Source of the DNA: Wenzhouxiangella sp.
GTDB lineage: Bacteria > Pseudomonadota > Gammaproteobacteria > Xanthomonadales > Wenzhouxiangellaceae
Assembly (NCBI GenBank): GCA_007121485.1
Contig: SKKM01000209.1
Location: 1-12,648, forward strand
Length of the DNA stretch: 12,648 nucleotides
Direction: 5' to 3'
A program made the translations under genes and the position numbers. Positions 5,683 through 12,648 of the stretch are shown in pieces (the first letter of the stretch is position 1; every line of letters starts with the position of its first letter). The notes under the pieces were generated by a model that worked only from the letters and a program-made list of their open reading frames with translations, was not told the origin of the DNA and did not search any database.

Positions 5683-8600
5683 ATGCGTACCCGATTTCCA
5701 AGCACTCTCGCGTTGACCGCGCTGGCGTTGATGGGGACAGTGGCCGCCATCGCCGGACACGGGGAAGAAGCCCCAACCGGGTCTATGCCGGTCACCGGCT
5801 CCGTGCCGGATTACCGCGACAGCCCGCTGGGACTGGCCTACCTCGAGACCGACGACCTCAAGCTGCTCTACTTCGATCCGACCCTGGCCTATCTCAGCCC
5901 GCACGTGGCCCGGACCTTCGTCAACGCCATGGAGTGGCAGCGGCGGATATTCGGCTGGGAGCCGTGGGAGCGCACCACCGTTCTGCTCAAGGACTTTTCG
6001 GATTACGGCAATGCGGCCGCCAGGGCCGATCCCAACAACGCGATGCTGTTCGACATCGCGCCACTGTCCCACGCCTTCGAGACCTACCCGGCCAGCGAGC
6101 GCATCTTTACCCTGATGAACCACGAGATGGTTCACGTGGCCACCATGGACATGTGGAACCAGCAGGATCGGTTCTGGCGGCGGTTCTTCATGGGCAAGGT
6201 CTCGATCGATTCCAATCGCCCGGAAACCCTGCTGTACAACTACCTGACCGTTCCCCGAGCGACCGTTCCGCGCTGGTATCTGGAGGGCAGTGCGGTCTTT
6301 CTGGAAACCTGGATGGGCGGCGGCCTGGGCCGGGCCCAGGGCGCCTACGACGAGATGGTGTTCCGGGCCATGGTGCGCGACGACGCCGAGTTCTTCGATC
6401 CCCTTGGGCTGGTCTCGCGCGGCGTCCGGGTTGATTTCCAGATGGGCGTGAACGCGTACCTCTACGGCACCCGCTTCATGACCTACCTGGCCTACCGTTA
6501 CTCACCCGAGTTGCTGATCGACTGGCTGAAGCGGGACGAGGGCAGCGAGCGCTACTACACCCGGGAGTTCCAGCGGGTCTACGGGCTGCCGCTGGAGCAG
6601 GCCTGGGCGGACTGGATCGCCTTCGAGCGGGGGTTTCAGTCCGGTAATCTCCAGGCCATTCGCCAGTTCCCGGTCACACCCTACCGGCGGCTGTCCCGGA
6701 CCGGTCTCGGCTCGGTCTCGCGTGTCTTCGTGGATGAGGAGCGCGGCTTCATCTACGGAGCGTTCCGCTACCCCGGGAGCGTCGGCCACGTTGGCGAGTT
6801 CGACCTGCAGTCCGGGACGGTTCGCGAGCTTGCCGAGGTCAAGGGCCCAATGCTCTACCGGGTCACTTCGCTAGCCTTCGATCCGGACAGCCGGACCTTG
6901 TTCTATACCGCCGACAACTTCGCCCTGCGCGACCTGATCGCTGTGGATGTCGACTCAGGTCGCGAGCGCATGCTGCTGGAGGACGCGCGCATCGGCGAGA
7001 TGGTTTTCAACCCGGCCGATCAATCCCTGTGGGGCGTGCGTCACCTCAACGGACTGGCGTCCCTGGTGCGCATACCGCCCCCGTACGAGGAGTGGAACCT
7101 GATCCACGCCTTTCCATACGGAAGGGTGCCCTATGACCTGGATATCTCGCCGGACGGACGCCTGCTGTCGGCTTCGGTCAGCGAGGTCAACGGGGACCAG
7201 TTCCTTCGGGTCTGGTACCTGGATAAGCTCGAGCAGGGCGAGATCGAGCACCGCAGCCAGTTCGATTTCGGCCAGGCGGTTCCGGAAGGCTTCACCTTCT
7301 CGCCGGACGGTCGCTACCTGTACGGGACCAGCTACTACACCGGCGTTTCCAACGTGTTCCGCTTCGAAGTCGAGAGTGGCGAGCTGGAAGCAGTCTCCAA
7401 CGCCGAATCCGGTTTCTTCCGGCCGGTGCCGCTGGCCGATGGTCAGCTGCTGGTGTTCAGCTTCACCGGCCAGGGATTGGTCCCGGTGATGATCGATCCC
7501 GAGCCCCTGACCCAGGTCAGCTCGATCCGGTTCCTGGGCGCCGAGCTGGCCCGGGAGCACCCGGTGGTGACAACGTGGCAGGTGCCGCCGCCCTCGCGCG
7601 TCGACCTGGAGCCGCTGATCACCGGCCAGGGCAGCTTCTACCCCCTGCGCAATCTTTCACTGCAGAACGCGCATCCGGTGATCGAGGGTTACAAGGACAA
7701 GGTGGCGCTGGGCTGGCACTTCAACATCGAGGACCAACTCGGTTTCGCCAGTCTCGGCGTGACCGCCTCCTACTCGATCGACAGCGACATCCCGAGCAAT
7801 GAACGAACTCACCTGGACGTGCGCTACCGCTACATGAACTGGCGAGCGCGCATGACCTGGAACAACGCGGACTTTTTCGACCTGTTCGGCCCGACCGAGC
7901 GCAGCCGCAAAGGTTTCATGGGCGCAATCGCCTACGAGCGGGCCTTGATCTTCGACCTGCCGCGTCGCCTTGATTTCCGCGCCGAGCTTGCTTACTACGA
8001 TCGCCTGGACACACTGCCCGACTTCCAGAACATTCGCGCCCCCGTGGAACAGTTCGAAAACATCCAGGTGGGCCTGCACTACAGCAATACCCGGGGGTCG
8101 CTTGGAGCGGTCGAGGCCGACCGGGGCGTCTCCTGGGAACTGGTCGGAAGCGCCGATCGAGTCGAAAGCGAGCTGATTCCCAAGGCTCGCGGCAGCTTTC
8201 ACTTCGGCATTCCGCTTCCGCTGACCTATTCGTCGATCTGGCTCAGGACCGACGCCGGCATTGCCGACGGCGACCGCGACGACCCCTTCGCCAATTTCTT
8301 TCTTGGCGGCTTCGGCAACAACTACGTCGACAACCGTTCCATCCAGCGCTATCGCGAACACTACGCGTTTCCGGGCTTCGACCTGAACGAGATCGGCGGC
8401 CGCAACTTTGCCCGGCACATCGTCGACTGGAACCTTCCGCCGATTGTCTTTCAGCGGGTCGGCTCACCCGGCTTTCATCTGACCTGGCTACGTCCGGCGA
8501 TCTTCGGATCCATCCTGTACACGGACCTGGACAGTTCGTCTCGTCGCAACGAATACCAGAATCTGGGCACCCAGGTGGATCTGCGTTTCACGGTCATGCA

Positions 8601-8697
8601 CCGACACGACATGACCCTGTCGTTGGGATACGCCGTGGGGTTCAAGGAGCGCAGCCGGGAAGGCAGCGAGTGGATGATCTCGCTGCGCATTCTGTAG
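5683..8697 (+). CDS. Secreted HExxH metalloprotease - PD40 propeller - outer-membrane barrel fusion
   Basis: This 1004-residue protein has four parts. A signal peptide spans about 1-25, with likely cleavage near AAIA-GH. A peptidase-MA/gluzincin-like domain (about 50-315) carries HEMVH at 147-151 and W-Y-L-E-G-S-A at 198-204, where E201 is the expected third zinc ligand. A TolB/PD40-like propeller spans about 330-640, with blades containing ISPDGRLL and FSPDGRYLYG. A C-terminal segment (about 655-1004) of alternating polar and aromatic strands resembles an Omp85/surface-antigen barrel, including a GGFGNNY segment near 875, and ends M-I-S-L-R-I-L. It probably displays the peptidase and propeller from the outer membrane; which side is unclear. 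An AGGGAG site supports ATG 5683. The PrsW gene follows 19 nt after the stop. Catalytic residues look intact; the substrate is unknown. Confidence 0.85.
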   Translation: MRTRFPSTLALTALALMGTVAAIAGHGEEAPTGSMPVTGSVPDYRDSPLGLAYLETDDLKLLYFDPTLAYLSPHVARTFVNAMEWQRRIFGWEPWERTTVLLKDFSDYGNAAARADPNNAMLFDIAPLSHAFETYPASERIFTLMNHEMVHVATMDMWNQQDRFWRRFFMGKVSIDSNRPETLLYNYLTVPRATVPRWYLEGSAVFLETWMGGGLGRAQGAYDEMVFRAMVRDDAEFFDPLGLVSRGVRVDFQMGVNAYLYGTRFMTYLAYRYSPELLIDWLKRDEGSERYYTREFQRVYGLPLEQAWADWIAFERGFQSGNLQAIRQFPVTPYRRLSRTGLGSVSRVFVDEERGFIYGAFRYPGSVGHVGEFDLQSGTVRELAEVKGPMLYRVTSLAFDPDSRTLFYTADNFALRDLIAVDVDSGRERMLLEDARIGEMVFNPADQSLWGVRHLNGLASLVRIPPPYEEWNLIHAFPYGRVPYDLDISPDGRLLSASVSEVNGDQFLRVWYLDKLEQGEIEHRSQFDFGQAVPEGFTFSPDGRYLYGTSYYTGVSNVFRFEVESGELEAVSNAESGFFRPVPLADGQLLVFSFTGQGLVPVMIDPEPLTQVSSIRFLGAELAREHPVVTTWQVPPPSRVDLEPLITGQGSFYPLRNLSLQNAHPVIEGYKDKVALGWHFNIEDQLGFASLGVTASYSIDSDIPSNERTHLDVRYRYMNWRARMTWNNADFFDLFGPTERSRKGFMGAIAYERALIFDLPRRLDFRAELAYYDRLDTLPDFQNIRAPVEQFENIQVGLHYSNTRGSLGAVEADRGVSWELVGSADRVESELIPKARGSFHFGIPLPLTYSSIWLRTDAGIADGDRDDPFANFFLGGFGNNYVDNRSIQRYREHYAFPGFDLNEIGGRNFARHIVDWNLPPIVFQRVGSPGFHLTWLRPAIFGSILYTDLDSSSRRNEYQNLGTQVDLRFTVMHRHDMTLSLGYAVGFKERSREGSEWMISLRIL

Positions 8698-8716
8698 ACA
8701 TGCACCTGGGCGGAGC

Positions 8717-9730
8717 GTGAGCGTCGAAATCCTGCTCAAGTCGGCCGTCGGCCTGCTGCCGGTCGCCTGCTTTCTGTCTGCACTGGTATTCCTGGACAGC
8801 TACAAGCTGGTCAGGCTGCGGACGGTGCTGGCCGTGATCCTGCTCGGATGCCTGGCCGCCGGCCTGGCTTACCTGGTCAACCAGGCCCTGTTCGGAACGC
8901 TGTCGCTGGACTTTCGGGCGTTCAGCCGCTACGTGGCGCCGGTCACCGAGGAACTCCTCAAGGCCGCCGTGGTGATCTGGCTGATCCAGTCCCACCGGAT
9001 CGGCTTCCTGGTCGATGCGGCAATCCTTGGCTTCGCAGTCGGGGCGGGTTTTGCGATCATCGAGAACATTTACTACCTCGCGCTGTTCGCCGATGCCGGC
9101 GTTGGCACCTGGATCGTGCGCGGCTTCGGCACCGCCGTAATGCACGGAGGGGTTACAGCGATTTTCGCCATGATCAGTCTGACCCTGATCGAGCGCAGCG
9201 AGACCTCGAACCCCCTGGGCTACCTGCCCGGGCTGCTGGCAGCCGTGGCGCTCCACTCCGCCTACAATCATTTCTTCCTCTCTCCAATCACCTCCACCCT
9301 GGGAATCCTCGTCGTCCTGCCGCCACTGATGTGCGCGGTCTACATCCAGAGCGAGAAGGCGGTCAGCAACTGGCTCGGCCACAGCTTCGATGCCGACACC
9401 GAAATGCTGGAACTGCTTCACTCGGGACAGTTATCCGACTCCCATGTCGGCACGTATCTGCACGAGCTTACCGACCGGTTCGAGGGTGAGGTCGTGGCCG
9501 ACCTTCTGTGCTACCTCAGGATCCACACCGAACTGGCCCTGCGCGCCAAGGGAATCCTGATGATGCGCGAGGCCGGATTCGAGGTTCCCATCGGCGAGAA
9601 CACCCGGGCCCGGTTCGCGGAGTTGGACTACCTGGAGAAAAGCATCGGCCGAACCGGACGCCTGGCCCTGATGCCGCTGCTCAACATGAGCCGGAAAGAA
9701 CTCTGGCAGCTATACATGCTTGGACGCTGA
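8717..9730 (+). CDS. PrsW-family intramembrane metalloprotease with a C-terminal extension
   Basis: This polytopic membrane protein of 337 residues carries the PrsW/CPBP-type motifs inside or next to membrane segments: VTEELLK (E78, E79, K82), FAIIENIYY (E116, N117), VMHGG (H143) and LHSAYNH (H180, N184). The membrane part ends near residue 230. A charged region of about 105 residues follows and is probably cytoplasmic. Bacillus PrsW has about 220 residues, so this extension is additional. In B. subtilis PrsW makes the first cut in the anti-sigma factor RsiW. An anti-sigma gene lies 5 kb upstream in the same orientation, so a similar role is plausible but unproven. The GTG start with GGCGGAG just upstream is the best start; the ATG at 8700 is out of frame. 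Confidence 0.88.
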   Translation: MSVEILLKSAVGLLPVACFLSALVFLDSYKLVRLRTVLAVILLGCLAAGLAYLVNQALFGTLSLDFRAFSRYVAPVTEELLKAAVVIWLIQSHRIGFLVDAAILGFAVGAGFAIIENIYYLALFADAGVGTWIVRGFGTAVMHGGVTAIFAMISLTLIERSETSNPLGYLPGLLAAVALHSAYNHFFLSPITSTLGILVVLPPLMCAVYIQSEKAVSNWLGHSFDADTEMLELLHSGQLSDSHVGTYLHELTDRFEGEVVADLLCYLRIHTELALRAKGILMMREAGFEVPIGENTRARFAELDYLEKSIGRTGRLALMPLLNMSRKELWQLYMLGR

Positions 9731-9810
9731 GACCGACCGCGCGGATGCGAACATGCCGCGGCGCCCAAGCCCTGCTCGGATCGGTCACTGAACAACCCGT
9801 CGACCATGCT

Positions 9811-10053
9811 TCACATCTCTGGATTCGGCCCTTGCAGTTCGCCGACAATGAAATCGGTGATCGGATTGCCGCTCGGCTCGCTGACGTTCGTGATCCGAAT
9901 CCCCAAACTCCGAATAGAGGCGATTTCGACTCTCCCGAAGTCCAGCAACAAGGCTCCTCGCTGCAACGAGCCGGAACCCTCGCTGCTGACGGCACCTGTT
10001 TCGTCAACCAGATCGATTCGAACCGACGCAGAAACCTGCACCAAACCCGGCAT
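9811..10053 (-). CDS. Small exported-type reading frame after the serpin, start codon unclear
   Basis: The ATG-initiated frame gives 80 residues (MPGLVQVSASVRIDLVDETG...), with a beta-rich pattern and no family I recognise. Translating upstream in the same frame gives A-R-R-F-R-G-V-F-W-A-I-L-T-V-L-M-P-G-L-V-Q-V-S-A, which looks like a signal peptide ending in a VSA cleavage site. However, no ATG, GTG or TTG exists in this frame between 10053 and the serpin stop at 10123-10125. The ATG at 10053 also has no good ribosome binding site. Possibilities are a non-standard start (ATT or CTG), loss of the original start (decay), or a 103-residue extension reached by reading through the serpin TAA. GC at third positions is lower than in neighbouring genes. 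It is read leftward, convergent with the PrsW gene. Confidence 0.45.
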   Translation of the reverse strand: MPGLVQVSASVRIDLVDETGAVSSEGSGSLQRGALLLDFGRVEIASIRSLGIRITNVSEPSGNPITDFIVGELQGPNPEM

Positions 10054-10122
10054 CAGGACGGTCAGAATGGCCCAGAAAACTCCGCGGAATCTGCGCGCTA
10101 GCCAAAGAACGACCGCTACCGT

Positions 10123-11484
10123 TTACTCCGCTCCTGGATCCAGCACCCGCCCGAGGAAAAGTATGGTTTCCGTCGGATGGTCGTAGATGGCATAGACGAA
10201 GGGTCGATCAAAGCGGATTTCCAGCGGGTCGTCGTCGGGCGTGATGGCCGTCAGGCGCATCATCACCACTGCAGTCGCCGCGGCCGCCTCGGTGCCGGCC
10301 TCGTCCAGGTCGATGAAGGTCTTGTGGAAGACCTCGTCGATGTACAGCGACTGCCCCAGCACGCCCGGCCCGACGCCGTTCATGCGGCGGAAGTCAGCCT
10401 CGGTTCTGGAGAACGCCAGCGGCATGCCCATGTCCTGCAGCAGATCCGACAGGCGGAAGCTGCTGCCGCCGGTGAGTTTCGGGAAATCCAGCGCCACGCG
10501 CTTACGCTCCAGGCCGGCGGCCACCGCATCGAAAGCGCCCCGATCCAGGCCGCCCAGCCAGGCGTCGAAATCGGCCCCGGCATCGGCCGGCATCAGCGCC
10601 AGCAGCGACACGTCGCGACCGACATACGGCAGGCTGACCGCGATCGTGTCTTCGCCCACGTGGGCCGGCATGTGCTCGGTACGGTGCATCATCGGCACCT
10701 CGACCGTGGTCCCGGCGCCGGTGGTGAAGGGCTGGTCACGGGTCTTTTCTTCCTCGAAGGCGTCCTGCCAGCTGGCCAGGAAATAGATCGCGTTGACCAG
10801 GATCATGCGCGTGTCTTCGTTGACGCTGCCGTCGGGCATTAGGTCCCTAATCCGCTTGCGCGTCTGCTCCTCGACCCACTCGTTGACCTTTCCGCGAATG
10901 CCGTCCGGATCGCTTTCGAAATCGACCAGCTCGACACCGGCGCCGTAGTGGCGCTCCACCAGCCCCAGGTATTCCGGCAGAAAACCGCCGTCGTGCTGGC
11001 CCCACAGCCGGTTGACCACCGACAGCTCGAAGCCGCGCGCCTCGTCCTGGCGTTCCACCTTGGCGCGCTCGGCCAGGGCTCCATCCAACGCGCCGAAGGC
11101 CAGGTGCAGCGCCGGCTCGTCCAGGGCAAAACGCAAGGTCTCGCGCATCTGCTCGCGCGTGCCGCCGTCGGCTCCCGCGTAGACCATGGCCAGGGCCGAC
11201 AGGATCGAGTGCGGCGAGATCAGCAGATGATCGGAGGGGTCGGGGCTGGCCAGCAACTGCTGAAAGGCCGCCAGCGCGAACTCGCGGTTGCCGGCGGCGA
11301 AGCGGGCTTGTTCGGACGCATCCAGCACGGTCGCTTCCTCCTCTTCAGGGATGGGGGCTTCGGCCTCCATTGTGAGCTCCGGCTCGGGCGATTCGACGGG
11401 CGGTGGCGCTTCGGGTTCGGAAGCCGGTTGACAGGCGGTCAAGGCCGCCAGCAGGAACGCGGAAATGATGGCATGGCGAAACAT
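10123..11484 (-). CDS. Serpin-family protease inhibitor lipoprotein
   Basis: This protein has 453 residues. Residues 1-18 (MFRHAIISAFLLAALTAC) form a lipoprotein signal with lipobox L-T-A-C, modified Cys at 18 and Gln at +2 (outer-membrane sorting expected). A Pro/Glu-rich linker (about 19-55) precedes a full-length serpin domain (about 60-450) with family landmarks: ISPHSILSALAMVYAGA, VNAIYFLASW, the hinge DEAGTEAAAAT and the C-terminal PTETILFLGRV. Inhibitory serpins trap proteases by cleavage of the reactive-centre loop. The small-residue hinge is intact, so inhibition is likely. Counting from E395 as P17 puts Leu411 at P1 with Arg410 at P2; this is tentative. I chose ATG 11484 over the ATG at 11499 because AAAGGAG sits 5 nt before 11484 and overlaps the first ATG. 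It may protect the cell surface from foreign or own proteases. Confidence 0.92.
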   Translation of the reverse strand: MFRHAIISAFLLAALTACQPASEPEAPPPVESPEPELTMEAEAPIPEEEEATVLDASEQARFAAGNREFALAAFQQLLASPDPSDHLLISPHSILSALAMVYAGADGGTREQMRETLRFALDEPALHLAFGALDGALAERAKVERQDEARGFELSVVNRLWGQHDGGFLPEYLGLVERHYGAGVELVDFESDPDGIRGKVNEWVEEQTRKRIRDLMPDGSVNEDTRMILVNAIYFLASWQDAFEEEKTRDQPFTTGAGTTVEVPMMHRTEHMPAHVGEDTIAVSLPYVGRDVSLLALMPADAGADFDAWLGGLDRGAFDAVAAGLERKRVALDFPKLTGGSSFRLSDLLQDMGMPLAFSRTEADFRRMNGVGPGVLGQSLYIDEVFHKTFIDLDEAGTEAAAATAVVMMRLTAITPDDDPLEIRFDRPFVYAIYDHPTETILFLGRVLDPGAE

Positions 11485-11489
11485 GGCAA

Positions 11490-11496
11490 CTCCTTT
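11490..11496 (-). promoter_or_regulatory. Shine-Dalgarno fixing the serpin start at 11484
   Basis: On the minus strand this is AAAGGAG, followed by TTGCC and ATG (5-nt spacing). The upstream in-frame ATG (11499) overlaps the purine tract itself and would add M-K-G-V-A before the signal peptide, so it is unlikely to be the start. Confidence 0.75.
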
Positions 11497-11627
11497 CATC
11501 AGGTACCAATCCTGTTCCTTCGACCACGAAAAGCGCCAAACGTCATGAGCGACCGCGGCAAGAAGAACGGGCTCGCCAACGCTCCCCGGAAACGCTACGC
11601 TGGGGTTCTCTCTTCAGGAGCATCGAC

Positions 11628-12011
11628 ATGATCGGATACGTCACTCTCGGCACCAACGATCTGCCGCGTGCGGCCGCCTTTTACGATGCCTTGCTGGCCG
11701 AACTCGGGGCCGGGCGCTTCATGGAGGAAGAAAGCTTTGTCGCTTGGGCCACCGGTCCGGACGCCCCGGGGCTGTCGGTCACGCGTCCCTACGACGGCAA
11801 TCCGGCCACGGTCGGCAACGGCGTAATGGTGGCCCTGCAGGCGAACTCGCCGGAACAGGTCGATCGCGTGCATGCCAAGGCCTTGAGCCTGGGCGCCAAG
11901 GACGAAGGGGCGGCCGGGCCGCGTGCGGAAATTCCCGGCTTCTACGCCGGCTACTTTCGCGATCTGGATGGCAACAAGTTGAACGTGTTCTGCTTTACCG
12001 GCGGCCAGTAG
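11628..12011 (+). CDS. VOC-fold (glyoxalase/bleomycin-resistance superfamily) protein
   Basis: This single-module VOC protein has 127 residues: an N-terminal half with MIGYVTLGTNDLPRAAAFYDALL and a C-terminal half ending with AGYFRDLDGNKLNVFCF. The FYD-LL and RDLDGNKL segments are typical. The usual metal ligands look replaced: Tyr stands where a His normally opens the first strand, and Asn where Glu normally follows the DGN-K-L turn. It may therefore be a non-metal binder or have another activity. AGGAG 10 nt before the ATG supports the start. It is divergent from the serpin gene and convergent with the META protein. No substrate can be assigned. Confidence 0.85.
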   Translation: MIGYVTLGTNDLPRAAAFYDALLAELGAGRFMEEESFVAWATGPDAPGLSVTRPYDGNPATVGNGVMVALQANSPEQVDRVHAKALSLGAKDEGAAGPRAEIPGFYAGYFRDLDGNKLNVFCFTGGQ

Positions 12012-12104
12012 CCAAAGAGCCGGGGTGATTCGCTCCCGCTTCATAGCGCTGCGAGGAGTGGTCCGCTCTGCGCCGACCTCTCGGCGACCCGAGGCCGCTG
12101 CGAA

Positions 12105-12648
12105 TCAGCGGTCGATGACTTCGGACTCGACCACCAGATCCAGCACGTAGAGCGGGCCTTGCAGCGGGTCGGACCCGGCCTCCGGATCGAAGCGCCTGAC
12201 GCGCAGGACATTGCGGATGCCGGGCTCGTGCCAGTACTCCTCGATGTCGACCGCCAGGGTCTGCCATTCGCCGGGCGCACCGACGCGCAGGCCTTGTGCA
12301 TCGAATTCGATTTCCCGCACGTTTAGACACAGACCATCGCCGCGCGGGCTGCTCTCGCATGGCACCCTTTCAGGGGCAACTTCCAGGAAGATCACGCTCG
12401 GCTCCCCGAACCGGGCCTCGGGCTTCAGTTCACCGGACAGGATCAGCGCATCGCCGTCTGCGGCCAGCAACAGCAGCCGGGGCTGAGCGCCCGCCACCAT
12501 GACCGTCTCCAGCGGCTCGGCCATCAGCGCCGAGAGCGCGGCGTCGGCCGCCATCAGTTCATCGGCGCAGGCCATCATCGTGCTCATCTGGCCGGTCACT
12601 GCAAGCCGCCCGTCGGCATCGACGGCGAAGGCGCCGCGCAGACCGTTG
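12105..12648 (-). CDS. META-DUF4377 lipoprotein-type protein, N-terminus outside the window
   Basis: 180 residues of an open frame run off the right edge. The first visible part (G-A-F-A-V-D-A-D-G-R-L, then MSTMMACADELMAADAALSALM) is the second half of a META (HslJ-like) domain with its M-x-x-T-x-M-A-C-x-x-x-L-M signature. The rest, from about IFLEVAPERVPCES through LCLNVRE to the end (PLYVLDLVVESEVID), matches the DUF4377 pattern, with both expected cysteines. META-DUF4377 fusions are usually outer-membrane lipoproteins; the expected lipobox would lie beyond 12648. A GTG at 12599 could serve as an internal start, but the META motif clearly continues upstream of it. META proteins are linked to heat and antibiotic tolerance; the mechanism is unknown. 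Confidence 0.85.
   Translation of the reverse strand, partial: NGLRGAFAVDADGRLAVTGQMSTMMACADELMAADAALSALMAEPLETVMVAGAQPRLLLLAADGDALILSGELKPEARFGEPSVIFLEVAPERVPCESSPRGDGLCLNVREIEFDAQGLRVGAPGEWQTLAVDIEEYWHEPGIRNVLRVRRFDPEAGSDPLQGPLYVLDLVVESEVIDR

Noticed and set aside
7657..8418. 253-codon minus-strand frame inside the peptidase-barrel gene
   Set aside because: It is fully antisense to a well-supported gene and is explained by GC-rich codon bias.
9731..9810. Possible bidirectional terminator between the PrsW gene and the small leftward frame
   Set aside because: Only weak GC-rich pairings are present and there is no T-tract on either strand.
9806..10186. 126-codon plus-strand frame opposite the small exported-type frame
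   Set aside because: Composition is Ser/Thr/Arg-rich without pattern, no ribosome binding site is seen, and it runs into the serpin 3' end antisense. The minus-strand reading shows a signal peptide and regular beta pattern.
10177..10842. 221-codon plus-strand frame opposite the serpin
   Set aside because: His/Arg/Gln-rich antisense shadow of a clear serpin domain.
12012..12104. Possible terminator between the VOC gene and the META gene
   Set aside because: The imperfect pairing around CCTCTCGG and CCGAGG has a mismatch and no U-tract, so it is not convincing.

Overview
The window is GC-rich, densely coded DNA with short intergenic gaps. Lipobox and outer-membrane barrel proteins, a VOC protein and a META/DUF4377 lipoprotein suggest a Gram-negative bacterium, most likely a gammaproteobacterium. 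That placement is inferred from protein character only, and the species is not identifiable.

Layout. (1) 1-307: the first codons of a leftward gene, an AT-rich perfect inverted repeat over its putative -10, and a leader for the rightward block. (2) 308-2287: a three-gene partner-switching module with overlapping reading frames: GAF-PP2C (RsbU/SpoIIE-type) phosphatase, RsbW-type HATPase and STAS anti-anti-sigma protein. (3) 2324-3653: an ECF sigma factor and a single-pass anti-sigma protein without Zn-finger cysteines. (4) 3786-5525: a membrane-anchored protein that is mostly 45 uninterrupted, in-phase decapeptide repeats (residues 102-551), followed by a strong intrinsic terminator. (5) 5683-9730: a secreted protein combining an HExxH gluzincin-type peptidase, a TolB/PD40-like propeller and an outer-membrane barrel, then a PrsW-type intramembrane protease 19 nt downstream. 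(6) 9811-11484, leftward: a serpin lipoprotein and a small export-type reading frame with no normal start codon. (7) 11628-12011: a VOC-fold protein. (8) 12105-12648, leftward: the C-terminal part of a META-DUF4377 lipoprotein, cut by the window edge.

The most notable content is the co-directional block 308-9730. A 28-nt element (22 of 28 identical) lies directly before the ECF sigma gene (2296-2323) and again before the decapeptide-repeat gene (3671-3698). Both copies fit an ECF promoter of the form AAC-N17-GTA. The simplest reading is that the sigma factor drives itself, its anti-sigma factor and the repeat protein. The anti-sigma factor may be released by proteolysis, and a PrsW homologue (the family that cuts RsiW in Bacillus subtilis) lies in the same block. 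A partner-switching module with a Cys-rich GAF sensor sits immediately upstream. I do not recognise this combination or the decapeptide-repeat protein as a described system. The links between modules are inferred from neighbourhood and motifs.
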